From Deltaproteobacteria bacterium (GTDB taxonomy: Bacteria > Desulfobacterota > Desulfobacteria > Desulfobacterales > SURF-15): 45,104 nt of DNA. Below are positions 9,672 through 19,285 of the stretch, one piece after another (position 1 is the stretch's first letter; the number at the start of each line of letters is the position of its first letter). Below the pieces are notes generated by a model that was not told the origin of the DNA, ran no database searches, and saw nothing but the letters and a program-made list of their open reading frames with translations. The stretch spans positions 1-45,104 of the forward strand of contig JAFDFZ010000047.1 in the NCBI GenBank assembly GCA_019309565.1. Reading direction: 5' to 3'. The translations under genes were made by a program, and so were the position numbers.

Positions 9672-10861
9672 ATGAGCAACAGGGTTTATTGACGGGAGAG
9701 CATTTCCTGCTGGGCGATCATGCGGCTGCCGAAGGCGCCATTCTGGCAGGATGTCGCTTTTTTGCAGGGTATCCAATCACTCCCGCCACTGAAATCGCCG
9801 AGCGAATGTCTATGCGATTGCCTCAGGTGGGAGGGGTTTATATTCAGATGGAAGATGAGCTGGCTTCCATGAATGCCATCCTGGGGGCCTCCTGGGCAGG
9901 CAAGAAATCCATGACCGCCACAAGCGGCCCAGGGTTTTCACTGATGATGGAAAATTTCGGGCTCGGCATCATGCTGGAGACGCCGTGTGTGCTGGTGAAT
10001 GTCCAGCGGGGAGGCCCTTCCACCGGGCTGCCGACACTGGTCGGCCAGCAGGACATGATGCAGGCTCGTTGGGGCTCCCACGGCGATTATGAGACCATTG
10101 CACTCTGTCCTTCCTCACCTCAGGAGCTGTTCGATTTAACCATTCGGGCCTTTAACCTGTCTGAAATATACCGAACACCGGTGCTGGTGATGACCGATGC
10201 CGAGGTGGGTCATATGACGGAGAAAGTTATCATTCCGCCCCCTTCGGAAGTGGAGATTCTCCATCGGCCAATGGTTCGAAAAGGAGACGTAAGCCCGGAT
10301 CATTTTCGAATTTTTCGAGATATCCATACAGGCTCCGGAGGCAATCCGGTATCTCCCATGGCGGTGGCCGGAGAAGGTTATCGAATCCACGTCACAGGCT
10401 TGACACATGATGAACGGGGATACCCCGTGATGAATGCCGCGGCTCAGGAATGGAACGTTCAACGATTGTTGAACAAAATCCGGGATCACCGTGAGGACAT
10501 CATTCAGCTTGAAGAAAAAGACCTCAGGGATGCCGAAGTGGTGGTGGTCTCATACGGTATTTCGGCCAGAACCTCGCTTTGGCCTATCACCATGGCCCGA
10601 CGGGAAGGGATACGCGTGGGGCTTTTACGGTTGATTACCGTGTGGCCGTTTCCGGAGGAAAGAATCAGACAGCTTTCAAGACAGGTCCGTGCATTTGTCG
10701 TGCCGGAGATCAATATGGGACAGATAGTTCGAGAAGTACAGCGGTGTTCCACCGGAGGGGCGCGGGTATTTGGTGTAAATCACCCGGGCGGAGACGTTTT
10801 GCAGGCTGATAAGGTATTGGAGGTGATTCGGCAGGCCGCAGCCTGTCCGGGTACTGCATAG
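9668..10861 (+). CDS. korA: 2-oxoacid:ferredoxin oxidoreductase, alpha subunit, second set
   Basis: A 397-residue paralogue of the korA at 6668. It shares GYPITPATEIAERM, YIQMEDELASM, ATSGPGFSLM and QRGGPSTGLPT. It starts inside the korD stop (ATGA overlap) and is followed by a 39-base gap to the korBC fusion. The whole set probably handles a substrate different from the first set, since the beta and gamma partners are organised differently. No frameshift or missing motif is visible. Confidence 0.9.
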   Translation: MNEQQGLLTGEHFLLGDHAAAEGAILAGCRFFAGYPITPATEIAERMSMRLPQVGGVYIQMEDELASMNAILGASWAGKKSMTATSGPGFSLMMENFGLGIMLETPCVLVNVQRGGPSTGLPTLVGQQDMMQARWGSHGDYETIALCPSSPQELFDLTIRAFNLSEIYRTPVLVMTDAEVGHMTEKVIIPPPSEVEILHRPMVRKGDVSPDHFRIFRDIHTGSGGNPVSPMAVAGEGYRIHVTGLTHDERGYPVMNAAAQEWNVQRLLNKIRDHREDIIQLEEKDLRDAEVVVVSYGISARTSLWPITMARREGIRVGLLRLITVWPFPEERIRQLSRQVRAFVVPEINMGQIVREVQRCSTGGARVFGVNHPGGDVLQADKVLEVIRQAAACPGTA

Positions 10862-10900
10862 AGGGATAGTCGGATTTTTCTTCAAGAATGGAACGCTACC

Positions 10901-12469
10901 ATGTCTGAAACGACTCTTCACACCAGCGAGCGATTGAAAATCATAGGCTATGAGCCTCCGGATGAAAGCGATTGGTTGACAGGGCTGCATCCCATGGATG
11001 GCCTGTTGAGGGGTGAGCGGCTTCCCCACATCTGGTGCCAGGGCTGCGGGCTGGGAACCGCGCTTACTACGTTTATCAGCGCCCTGCAGTGGCTTGAGAA
11101 GAATCGAAACTGGGACCTGGACAAGGTATCGGTGGTCTCCGGTATCGGGTGTACGGGCCGGGTGGCGGGTTATTTGAGACTTGATTCATTTCACACCACC
11201 CATGGCCGTGCCATCCCGTTTGCCACCGGGCTGAAGCTCGCAAATCCGGACCTTAAGGTGGTTGTGATTTCAGGAGATGGTGATATTGCGGGCATCGGGG
11301 GCAATCATTTCATCCATGCGGCCAGAAGAAATCTTGCGATAACCTGCATCTGTGTAAACAATTTTAACTATGGAATGACCGGGGGCCAGGTCGGTCCGAC
11401 AACACCCCATAAGGCACGGGCGGTAACAACCCAGTACGGAAACTATGAGTACCCTTTCAATTTGCCGTATCTGGCAGCGGCAGGAGGTGCATCATTTGTT
11501 GCGAGATGGACGGTGCTCCATGCCCGGCGGTTGAGCTGGACGTTGCGTGAGGCGATGGAACACCCGGGTTTCAGCTTTGTGGAGATCATCGCTCCCTGTT
11601 CAACTGCCTATGCACGGTGGAACCCGGAAGGACGGGGCCTTGATCCCCAGAGATTAAGACGCCGCGGCCTGGAAGTAATGAAACACTTCCAGAAGGTGGG
11701 TAAGATCGGTAAAAACATCCATCCCAAGGATGCAACCATCGAAGTGGATGAAACCGGTCTGATTACGAAGATCGTTGAAGGAAAGTTTCTAGATAACCCC
11801 AGCCCCGACCTTCGGGCGGCGATCGATCAGCAGGCGAAGGTGGCTGAAAAGCGATGGCTTGCCGAAAAAAAAGCATTGGATGAACGGCCTATGCTGCCTT
11901 CCCGAAAAGGCCCGGTGTCCAGAACCGAGGTACAGCTTGGGGGGTTTGGCGGCCAGGGGATTATGAGCGCAGGGAAGATTATCGGACAGGCAGCCGCCAT
12001 TTACGATAAACTTGAAGCCTGTTTCACCCAGAGCTATGGTCCGGAAGCCAGAGGGGGAGCTGCAGGCTCTCAGGTGGTAATATCAAGTGATCCCATCCAC
12101 CACCCTCATCTTCTTGAACCAGCCAGCGCCATCATCATGTCTCAGGCTGCCTATGAAAAGTATGTACCGCAACTGGCATCAGGCGGCACCCTGCTTATTG
12201 ACGACTCTCTTGTGAGCATCTGCGGTGATCATCGTACCGATATTAAGATTTTCGGCATTCCTGCCACCCGAATAGCCGAAGAGCTCGGCAATTCCCGTGC
12301 GGCAAATTCCGTGATGTTAGGCTTCTGGACAGCAATCGTCGGCGCGGTTCGCAAAAAGGCCATGCGCCAATCGCTGGCTGAATCAGTGCCGCCAAAAACC
12401 GTTGATGTGAACTTAAAAGCGTTCGATGTGGGGTATGAAAAAGGAACCGAAGCAAAGGCGGCGGTTTAG
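10901..12469 (+). CDS. Fused beta-gamma subunit of 2-oxoacid:ferredoxin oxidoreductase
   Basis: A 522-residue fusion. Residues 1 to about 330 are a KorB-type beta subunit with IWCQGCGLGT, the TPP motif GDGDIAGIGGNHF and NNFNYGMTGGQ. Residues about 340 to 522 are a KorC-type gamma subunit opening with LGGFGGQGIMSAG and containing QSYGPEARGGAAGS. A charged linker rich in Lys and Glu joins them. In the neighbouring set the two are separate genes, so the fusion fixes a 1:1 ratio here. The beta part has a roughly 40-residue N-terminal extension before the first cysteines. Expected role: catalytic core of a second 2-oxoacid oxidoreductase. Confidence 0.9.
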   Translation: MSETTLHTSERLKIIGYEPPDESDWLTGLHPMDGLLRGERLPHIWCQGCGLGTALTTFISALQWLEKNRNWDLDKVSVVSGIGCTGRVAGYLRLDSFHTTHGRAIPFATGLKLANPDLKVVVISGDGDIAGIGGNHFIHAARRNLAITCICVNNFNYGMTGGQVGPTTPHKARAVTTQYGNYEYPFNLPYLAAAGGASFVARWTVLHARRLSWTLREAMEHPGFSFVEIIAPCSTAYARWNPEGRGLDPQRLRRRGLEVMKHFQKVGKIGKNIHPKDATIEVDETGLITKIVEGKFLDNPSPDLRAAIDQQAKVAEKRWLAEKKALDERPMLPSRKGPVSRTEVQLGGFGGQGIMSAGKIIGQAAAIYDKLEACFTQSYGPEARGGAAGSQVVISSDPIHHPHLLEPASAIIMSQAAYEKYVPQLASGGTLLIDDSLVSICGDHRTDIKIFGIPATRIAEELGNSRAANSVMLGFWTAIVGAVRKKAMRQSLAESVPPKTVDVNLKAFDVGYEKGTEAKAAV

Positions 12470-12513
12470 CGCTACTGCAATCATGTTTGGTTTATGATCT
12501 GGAGAGATTTTTT

Positions 12514-15500
12514 GTGAATGATGGAGCCCTTATCATTGGAAGCAGCCCGGCAGGTATTCAGGCCGCTTTAGATTTAGCGGATTCTGGGATTTGTGTTCAT
12601 CTTATCACTTCATCGCCCTTTCTGGAATATAGCGAGGGCAACTGTGAGAAGGGCTTTCGATTTAACGACCGGCTTTTGGAGATTGCAAAACATCCGCTTA
12701 TCACCTTATGGACCAATACCCGGTTTGAAAGCGCGCAAAAGGAGCCGGGCTCAATTCGGATCACGCTTTATAGATCTTCAAGATATGTGGATGTTTCCAA
12801 ATGCACTGCCTGTGGTGATTGCATCGATGCATGCCCGGTAACCGTTCCGGAAACCGACCGTAAGGCCGTTTACCTGGTGAAAGGAGCTCAGCCCGAATGT
12901 GCTGTGATTGACAAGCAGGGCATCGCCCCTTGCACAGATGCGTGCCCCGGGGGTATCCCTGTTCAGGGTTACGTCGCGCTTATCGCACAGGGCCGTTACA
13001 GGGAGGCTCTTGAACTTATCGAAAAAGCCATTCCTTTGCCGGAAATATGCGGTCGGGTCTGCATGCACCCGTGTGAAGATCGGTGCAGGCGTTCCGAGGT
13101 GGATGCGCCGGTGTCGATCCGTGCGCTTAAGCGATTTGTTGCCGACTATGCCCTTCGCCAGCCAACCACACCACAGGCAGAGAAAATTACAATAGCATCG
13201 GATGCAAAACAAGTCGCCATTGTGGGTTCAGGACCCGCTGGAATCACGGCTGCAGACAGCCTGACCCGCATGGGGTACAGGGTTACGGTTTTTGAAAAAC
13301 AGCCTGTCTTCGGCGGGATGATGGCAATCGGCATACCTGCATACCGGCTACCCAGGGAAGTGATCGCCCGCGAGTATGGTCGAATTCAAGAAAGAGGAGT
13401 GGAGATACGGCTCAATACGACCATCGGCTCAAAGGGCGATTACTGCATAGATGACCTTTTCGATATGGGGTTTAGCGCCGTTTGCATCGCTATTGGGGCA
13501 CACAGGAGTCTTAAACTGCACATTCCGCAAGAAAACCTGCCGGGAGTGGTTCATGGCCTTGAGCTGCTTAAAATAATAAGCCTTTCACAGCAGACAGATG
13601 ATCCTTCCCATCGCACACGGCTCAACCGGATATTATCCCGCGGGCAATCCACCCGTGCCGTGGTGCTGGGAGGCGGCAACACGGCCATGGATACTGCTCG
13701 ATCCCTGAAACGACTGGGAGTGTCTGATGTCCGGATCCTGTATCGAAGAAGCCGAAAAGAGATGCCGGCGCTGCCCGAAGAGATCGAAGAAACCGAAAAG
13801 GAAGGAATTTCCATCGAGTTTCTTGTAGCGCCGGTGCGAATTCTGGGAGATGACACAACCGGTGTGAGGGGCATCGAATGTGTTCGAATGAAATTATCTG
13901 AACCGGATTACAGCGGTCGTCGAAGACCGGTTCCGGTTGCCGGCAGTGAATTCAAAGTGGATGCGGACCTTGTGGTACCTGCCATTGGTCAGGTTCCTGA
14001 CATAGATGCAATAGACGGGATCGCCACCACCCGACATGGGCGAATTCGGCTCTCAGCCTCCGGCTTCATGACCAGCCGGCCAGGGGTTTTCGCTGCAGGG
14101 GATGCGGTCACACGGGATAAGATGAGCGTTATTGACGCCATTGGTATGGGCAAAAAGGCGGCCCTGGAGATCGATGCCTACCTTAAGGGCACCTCGGCTG
14201 CCGGAGTACGGGAACCTTCCCGCCATCTTTCGGTTGTTCAAAGCCCGCTGGGCGGGCGCAAAAAAGACCCCGCTTCGCGCCTGGACATACCCACGGTTCC
14301 CATAGAGAGACGTATGAACAATTTCAACGCGGTTGAAAAGGGTTACACGGAAACCCAGGCCAGAATCGAAGCAGGGCGGTGTCTGGCTTGCGGTCCTTGC
14401 AGTGAGTGCATGGCATGCGCAGCCGTATGCAAACCAGATGCCATAAACCATTATCAGCGGGATTTAAAAACCACTCTTGCCGTCGCCGCCATAATTTACG
14501 CCGACTCTAAAGATGGTTTTAACGACCTGCCCCTTACCGATGGATACAGGGTTTACAGGGCAGCACCGGAAAGATCACTGGAAGGGTCCGCTGCGGCCGC
14601 AAAGGTGATGTACGATGTGTTTGGTAAGCTCCCAAGGAAGATATCCGGCATTGAAATAGAAGCCGCACATCCGGATAAAGAGGCTTGCATTGGGGTGTTT
14701 GTATGCCGATGTGGAGAGGAGATTTCAAAGATCATAGATACACAGGCACTTTGCCGGCATGCCTCTGAATGGCCTGATGTGGTATATACAACTGAATTGG
14801 AGTTTTCGTGTTCTTCTGAAGCGGCTGAAATAATTGACAGCGCTGTAAAAGAATATCGACTCAACAGGATCGTGATGGCGGCCTGCTCCTGCTGTTCACT
14901 TGATCAGGTATGTTTAAGCTGTACGTATCAGCGCGTGCGATGCAAGAAGAATCTCGGGCTTTTTGGAAGCGATGTAAAAGGCCGTGGGCCGGATCATACT
15001 TCTGTTGCCGCAAACCGGTTGGCTGTTTCTGCTTTTGAGTTTGTCAATATCCGGGAACACTGTGCCTGGGCTCATGCAGATGATCCAAAATCCGCTACGG
15101 CAAAGGCCACCGCCATGGTGGCCGCTTCAGTGGCAAAAGCGCGACTTGCCGTTGAATCACCTTTATCACTGCCGGCCAGGACACCAGCGGTGCTGCTGAT
15201 CGGAAGCGGGAAGGCAGCACGATTCTGTCTGGAAGCATTGAAAGCCCAGGGCATTTACAGCATTTATCTGGCTGAAGTTCCTTATCAAATCCGCCACGGC
15301 AAGGGTCATTATGTTGCGTTAACCGATGGGAAGGCATTTGAAGGAACCGGTGTTGTTTTTGCACCCCGGGACTGGAATCAGCTTGATCGATTGCAGGCCG
15401 CTTTGGGTGATGGTGATCGGTTGTCGCTGCGGCGGGAGGCAGGGTCCGGGGTTGAAGCGCGAACAGCCGGGCTTTTTGTTTGCAACCCGGACATGGATGC

Positions 15501-15810
15501 CGAAGTTGTCGGAACAGCGGCTGCTGCAAGGGTTTCAGCCTGGCTGGGGCGTTTGAGCAAAAGGCGGTATAGCAATGCTGCTGTTGTCGATGCTCGCCGA
15601 TGCCGTGCATGCCACGGTTGTGTGGATATCTGTGAGTTTTCAGCTGCTGTGTTGGTAAACGAGAAATCGCACCGTTATGCCTGGATCGATCCGGCACTCT
15701 GTACGGGCTGCGGAAGCTGTGTGGCACGATGCCCGTCGGGCGCCATAAAACACGCGGGTGCAACCGACGAGCAACTGTCAGCTATGATCCATGCGGTGTT
15801 GACCCCGTAG
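12514..15810 (+). CDS. GltD/NfnL-HdrA fusion flavo-iron-sulfur protein
   Basis: About 1,098 residues from the GTG at 12514, chosen because GGAGAG lies 7 bases upstream; a TTG at 12487 has no ribosome site. Modules in order: an FAD-like fold (ALIIGSSPAG, residues about 4-14), a [4Fe-4S] motif CTACGDCIDACPV (97), a GltD-type cysteine domain (CTDACPGG at 140), a Rossmann FAD site VAIVGSGPAG (234), an NAD(P)H site VLGGGNTAMD (384), a short cysteine cluster, an HdrA N-terminal module (IGVFVCRCG at 726, then a NIREHC motif), and two C-terminal [4Fe-4S] motifs (from 1030). This combines the NADPH:ferredoxin/glutamate-synthase small-subunit plan with HdrA. It may exchange electrons between NAD(P)H and Hdr/Kor partners. 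The stop codon lies inside a MITE-like element, so the tail may be altered. Confidence 0.82.
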   Translation: MNDGALIIGSSPAGIQAALDLADSGICVHLITSSPFLEYSEGNCEKGFRFNDRLLEIAKHPLITLWTNTRFESAQKEPGSIRITLYRSSRYVDVSKCTACGDCIDACPVTVPETDRKAVYLVKGAQPECAVIDKQGIAPCTDACPGGIPVQGYVALIAQGRYREALELIEKAIPLPEICGRVCMHPCEDRCRRSEVDAPVSIRALKRFVADYALRQPTTPQAEKITIASDAKQVAIVGSGPAGITAADSLTRMGYRVTVFEKQPVFGGMMAIGIPAYRLPREVIAREYGRIQERGVEIRLNTTIGSKGDYCIDDLFDMGFSAVCIAIGAHRSLKLHIPQENLPGVVHGLELLKIISLSQQTDDPSHRTRLNRILSRGQSTRAVVLGGGNTAMDTARSLKRLGVSDVRILYRRSRKEMPALPEEIEETEKEGISIEFLVAPVRILGDDTTGVRGIECVRMKLSEPDYSGRRRPVPVAGSEFKVDADLVVPAIGQVPDIDAIDGIATTRHGRIRLSASGFMTSRPGVFAAGDAVTRDKMSVIDAIGMGKKAALEIDAYLKGTSAAGVREPSRHLSVVQSPLGGRKKDPASRLDIPTVPIERRMNNFNAVEKGYTETQARIEAGRCLACGPCSECMACAAVCKPDAINHYQRDLKTTLAVAAIIYADSKDGFNDLPLTDGYRVYRAAPERSLEGSAAAAKVMYDVFGKLPRKISGIEIEAAHPDKEACIGVFVCRCGEEISKIIDTQALCRHASEWPDVVYTTELEFSCSSEAAEIIDSAVKEYRLNRIVMAACSCCSLDQVCLSCTYQRVRCKKNLGLFGSDVKGRGPDHTSVAANRLAVSAFEFVNIREHCAWAHADDPKSATAKATAMVAASVAKARLAVESPLSLPARTPAVLLIGSGKAARFCLEALKAQGIYSIYLAEVPYQIRHGKGHYVALTDGKAFEGTGVVFAPRDWNQLDRLQAALGDGDRLSLRREAGSGVEARTAGLFVCNPDMDAEVVGTAAAARVSAWLGRLSKRRYSNAAVVDARRCRACHGCVDICEFSAAVLVNEKSHRYAWIDPALCTGCGSCVARCPSGAIKHAGATDEQLSAMIHAVLTP

Positions 15811-15899
15811 TTGCTTAACCCACATGGTAAAATGGCCTGCATGCATTATTTATAAATAGCTGACGGCCGCCCTCTTTAAGTGGTTTTGCAACAACGGGG
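15803..15899. mobile_element. MITE-like element, copy 1
   Basis: A 97-bp element with imperfect terminal inverted repeats CCCCGTAGTTG and CAACAACGGGG (one mismatch). The direct repeat TTGA flanks both sides (15799-15802 and 15900-15903), as a target duplication would. It shares the internal block AAAATGGCCT-CATGCAT with copy 2. Its left terminus contains the TAG that ends the GltD-HdrA fusion gene. It has no coding capacity, so it would need a transposase elsewhere. Confidence 0.7.
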
Positions 15900-16030
15900 T
15901 TGAGGTAGCCCAAAGGGGTTAGGGTGGTTTTCAAAATCTATGGTTTAATTGATGAGTTATTTTTAGAGTACAATGGCTTTGAAAGAGAAAATCCTTACAG
16001 CCATCAGGGCAACGTGGAGGAAAATGCCCG

Positions 16031-16420
16031 GTGAATGATAAGAAAATTGTGGTGTTTACATGCAACTGGAATGCCTATAGCGGACTGGAAACCGCTGGTA
16101 GAAACCATCGGTATTATTCGGCGGACATTCGCCCCGTTCGCATCGCCTGTTTGGGGAGATTACACCCGGGTCTTATCCTCAAGGCATTTGAATGTGGTGC
16201 CAGGGGCGTTCTGATGATCGGCTGTGCACCTGGGGAGTGTCATTTTGATTTAGACTATCACAATGCTGAATCGGTGTTTAAGCTTAGCAAAGAGTTGATT
16301 AAATTGCTCGGTTTCAAAGATAATCAGCTTCAATTGGACCATGTGGCCGCTGGAGACGGAGAGGCTTTTGTCCATAGGATAAAACGATTCGTGGCAGAAT
16401 TAAACGGACAAAGAGGCTAA
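16031..16420 (+). CDS. mvhD: MvhD-like iron-sulfur adaptor protein
   Basis: A 129-residue protein of the methyl-viologen-hydrogenase delta family, which passes electrons into HdrA. Conserved pieces are FTCNWNAYSG, RIACLGR and IGCAPGECHF. The family usually reads CNWC at the first site; here the second Cys is Asn, so one ligand of the [2Fe-2S] cluster is missing, unlike the MvhD domain fused to the HdrA at 19879. The start is a GTG; GGAGGA sits about 10 bases upstream, slightly far. It is followed after 2 bases by the HdrC/HdrB fusion, so it likely works with it. The cluster may be absent or ligated differently. Confidence 0.8.
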   Translation: MNDKKIVVFTCNWNAYSGLETAGRNHRYYSADIRPVRIACLGRLHPGLILKAFECGARGVLMIGCAPGECHFDLDYHNAESVFKLSKELIKLLGFKDNQLQLDHVAAGDGEAFVHRIKRFVAELNGQRG

Positions 16421-16422
16421 TA

Positions 16423-17619
16423 GTGAAGACATTCCAGGACATCGTTCAAAAAAACAGAGCCTGGTATTGTATGGAATGTGGCAAATGCGGGGCTGTCTGC
16501 CCAATTGGGCGTTATGAAACATACAACTACACAAGCCCCCGGTTGCTGGTGGCGAAAGCCATGAATGGAAGTGCTGCTGAGGTTATGGAAAATGGGCTGT
16601 TCTGGTCATGTCTTACCTGCAAACGATGCTCTGAGCTGTGTCCGTCTGATGTGTACTTTTCCGAGTTCATTCGAGATGCCCGAAGCATGGCCCGTGACGA
16701 AGGCCATTTCGGTCCATGCACGCACGGAGAGGTAATCCAGACCTGGGGCCGTATCATGACCGATCCCGCGCTCAAGCAAAACCGGCTAGGATGGATTTCG
16801 AACGATTTGGCAGTATCTGAAGATTCGGATACCGTCTTTTTTGTCGGCTGCACACCTCATTACGATACGCTTTTCCGTCACCTCAATATCGAAGGGGTTG
16901 AGATTGCCCGGGCTGCTGTCAAAATATTAAACTACCTTGGAATTGCCCCCCATGTGATGTCGGATGAGCGCTGTTGCGGGCATGATCAACTCTGGGAAGG
17001 GGATTTTGAGACGTTCTCTGCGCTTGCAAAGATCAACCTTAAGCGTCTTGCTGCCACCGGTGCGAAGCGGATCGTAACCGCGTGCCCGGAGTGCGCTCGG
17101 ACGCTTAAATACGATTACCCGCATCTGGTGGGGAGACACGGTATGGAGGTGCTGCATATCTGCGAAGTTCTGGATCAGGCGGCCGATGCCGGCAGGCTGA
17201 TGGTGAAACCGTCCGTGCCGGCCTTTACGGTTACGTATCAAGATCCCTGTCGGCTGGGGCGACATATGGGAGTTTACGATCCCCCCCGCCGGTTGCTGGC
17301 AGCCGTGGGGATGGATGTAGCGGAGATGGAAAATTCACGAAACGCAAGCCTGTGTTGCGGCACCAGTTGCTGGACGGCCTGCGGGCAGATCAGCAAACAG
17401 ATTCAGGTAGAAAGGCTCAGCCAGGCACGTGAGACCGGAGCACAGCTGCTTGTAACGGCCTGTATAAAGTGCCAGATCCACTTCCGGTGCGCTCAGCTCG
17501 ATCCGGATGTAGGCCCTGAGATCAGAATCGATATCCGCGATATATCAACTATTGTAGCTGAGCGACTGACAGCTCAAAAAGAAAATGTTGACCGGCAGAA
17601 GAAAGACGATGCGGCATAA
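16423..17619 (+). CDS. HdrC-HdrB fusion (HdrD-like) iron-sulfur protein
   Basis: A 398-residue protein. The N-terminus has two [4Fe-4S] motifs, CMECGKCGAVCP and CLTCKRCSELCP, as in HdrC. The rest has two CCG domains, with DERCCGHD and TACPECA in the first and SLCCGTSC plus TACIKCQ in the second, as in HdrB, which hold the noncubane clusters at the disulfide site. It starts at GTG with GAGG upstream, 2 bases after mvhD, and its stop overlaps the sensor-kinase gene. In the family this unit reduces a disulfide or another acceptor using electrons from HdrA. Which acceptor is not visible; sulfate reducers lack the CoM-CoB disulfide, so another is likely. Confidence 0.85.
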   Translation: MKTFQDIVQKNRAWYCMECGKCGAVCPIGRYETYNYTSPRLLVAKAMNGSAAEVMENGLFWSCLTCKRCSELCPSDVYFSEFIRDARSMARDEGHFGPCTHGEVIQTWGRIMTDPALKQNRLGWISNDLAVSEDSDTVFFVGCTPHYDTLFRHLNIEGVEIARAAVKILNYLGIAPHVMSDERCCGHDQLWEGDFETFSALAKINLKRLAATGAKRIVTACPECARTLKYDYPHLVGRHGMEVLHICEVLDQAADAGRLMVKPSVPAFTVTYQDPCRLGRHMGVYDPPRRLLAAVGMDVAEMENSRNASLCCGTSCWTACGQISKQIQVERLSQARETGAQLLVTACIKCQIHFRCAQLDPDVGPEIRIDIRDISTIVAERLTAQKENVDRQKKDDAA

Positions 17620-19264
17620 TTTTGAACCCAACGAGATATTCGATCCTTATTTTTTGCAAAGTGTCGTTCAACATGCAACGTATCTGTTAAAAGCAGACGG
17701 CAGCGGTTTTTATTCCTGGCATGCCGATATGCGCCAGCCCACGCTATTGGCGAAATACAATCTCACCTATATTCCATGGGACGATGCGCTTCCCCAGCGG
17801 GTCATCCGTTCCCAAAGCGTCGTTGTGGAAACGTTTCCGAGTCGACCGGCGTTGCTTGCCGTACCCACAAGTTTACATGAAGATATTTGCGGAACGCTGG
17901 TGGTGGCTGACTGGGACCCGGCTCGAAGATTTACCGAGCACGACATCGCCATGCTTGAATCCCTTGCGGATTTAGCTGCCTCTGCATCCCGGCAAACCCA
18001 ACGGCTGGCACGAATGACAGCCCAGTTCCGCGCGCTGCATGCCATAGATATTGCGCTTACTTCCAGTTTGCAACTGGAGCGTGTATTGAATCTGATTTTA
18101 GAGAAAGCAGTTGAGCTGGTGGGTGCAGAACACGGTTCTCTTCGCCAGTTAAAACCCGAGACAGGGGAACTTATTCTAAGAGCACACTATGGCGATGGAT
18201 GGACAGCGGAGAAACTTGCTTATACACCCCGGGTTGGAGAAGGTATTGCTCAATGGGTGGCAGAGAACCGGCGGCCGTACCTGAATCCGGATGTTCGCAA
18301 GGATCCACGGTATGTCGTATTGTTCGAAGATATGCGATCCAGTGTAGCCGTGCCGTTGCTGGGGGCTCACGGGAATGAGGACCCGGTAGCAGAGCAATTC
18401 CTGGGTGTGCTTCTGCTGGAAAGCTCGCGTACAGCAGCGTTTGATCAGCAGGATGTTGAACTGCTGGATGCCCTGGCCCAGGAGGCTGTTATTGCCATAC
18501 AGAATGCCACTCAACATCAAAGACTTCGCGCCATGCACCAGGAGCTTAAGGACGAGCAGGAAAAAAGGCTTGCGGCTGAACAATGGACAGTGATGGGACA
18601 GGCTGCGACCTCCCTTGCCCATCGTATCAACAATATCATCGGCACACTTCCGGCAAGTGCCAATGAAGTGCGCAGAACACTTACGGCTGCTAAAGTGGCA
18701 GATGAAGATCGAAAATGGATCGACGCCAACCTAAGCCGTATCGAGCGGAATTCCGGGTTTATTCTTAAGCTTGTGGATGCTTTGTTTCGGCCGTTTAAAG
18801 AAGCGGGGCCGTTGCGCAGACTCGATGTAAACCAGCTTTTGAATGAAGCGCTGGGCGGTGCGGAACTGCCGTCTGTTTTTGAAGTGCTTCGTGACTTTGA
18901 AAGCGATCTTCCGAAAGTTGAGAGCAACGCTCTTCTAGTTGATATCTTCCTTGAGTTGATCGTCAACGCCAAAAAGGCAATGCAATCAACTGCGGTAAAG
19001 CAACTCAGGATACAGTCCCGTTCTGAAGTAAGAGATGGCAGCCGCTGGGTGGTTGTTGTAATCAGCGATACCGGTAATGGAATTCCTCCTGAGCGGATGG
19101 CCAATATGTGGGAGATGTTTCAACAGAGCAAAAACGGACTGGGGTTCGGGCTATGGTGGCTTCGTACGTTTATTGTCCGCCAAGGTGGCATGATCGATTG
19201 CACCAGCAAACAGGGTGAAGGTACCACTTTTACTGTTCGGTTACCGGCTGTTGCCGAGCGGTAG
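17609..19264 (+). CDS. Soluble GAF-domain sensor histidine kinase
   Basis: A 551-residue kinase from the ATG at 17609 (a longer start at 17585 is possible); it overlaps the stop of the HdrCB gene. There is no transmembrane segment. Residues 1 to about 130 form a first GAF-like domain, and about 140-310 a clearer GAF domain. The histidine-box SLAHRINNIIG puts the phospho-acceptor His at residue 338. The ATPase part shows IVNAKKAM (N box), SDTGNGIPPE (G1) and GFGLWW/GEGTTFTVRLP (G2). As GAF domains can bind small ligands or sense redox state, it may sense a cytosolic signal related to the Hdr/Kor enzymes. Its likely partner is the receiver gene 21 bases downstream. Confidence 0.85.
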   Translation: MRHNFEPNEIFDPYFLQSVVQHATYLLKADGSGFYSWHADMRQPTLLAKYNLTYIPWDDALPQRVIRSQSVVVETFPSRPALLAVPTSLHEDICGTLVVADWDPARRFTEHDIAMLESLADLAASASRQTQRLARMTAQFRALHAIDIALTSSLQLERVLNLILEKAVELVGAEHGSLRQLKPETGELILRAHYGDGWTAEKLAYTPRVGEGIAQWVAENRRPYLNPDVRKDPRYVVLFEDMRSSVAVPLLGAHGNEDPVAEQFLGVLLLESSRTAAFDQQDVELLDALAQEAVIAIQNATQHQRLRAMHQELKDEQEKRLAAEQWTVMGQAATSLAHRINNIIGTLPASANEVRRTLTAAKVADEDRKWIDANLSRIERNSGFILKLVDALFRPFKEAGPLRRLDVNQLLNEALGGAELPSVFEVLRDFESDLPKVESNALLVDIFLELIVNAKKAMQSTAVKQLRIQSRSEVRDGSRWVVVVISDTGNGIPPERMANMWEMFQQSKNGLGFGLWWLRTFIVRQGGMIDCTSKQGEGTTFTVRLPAVAER

Positions 19265-19285
19265 GTAAAACACGAGGGAAGACAC

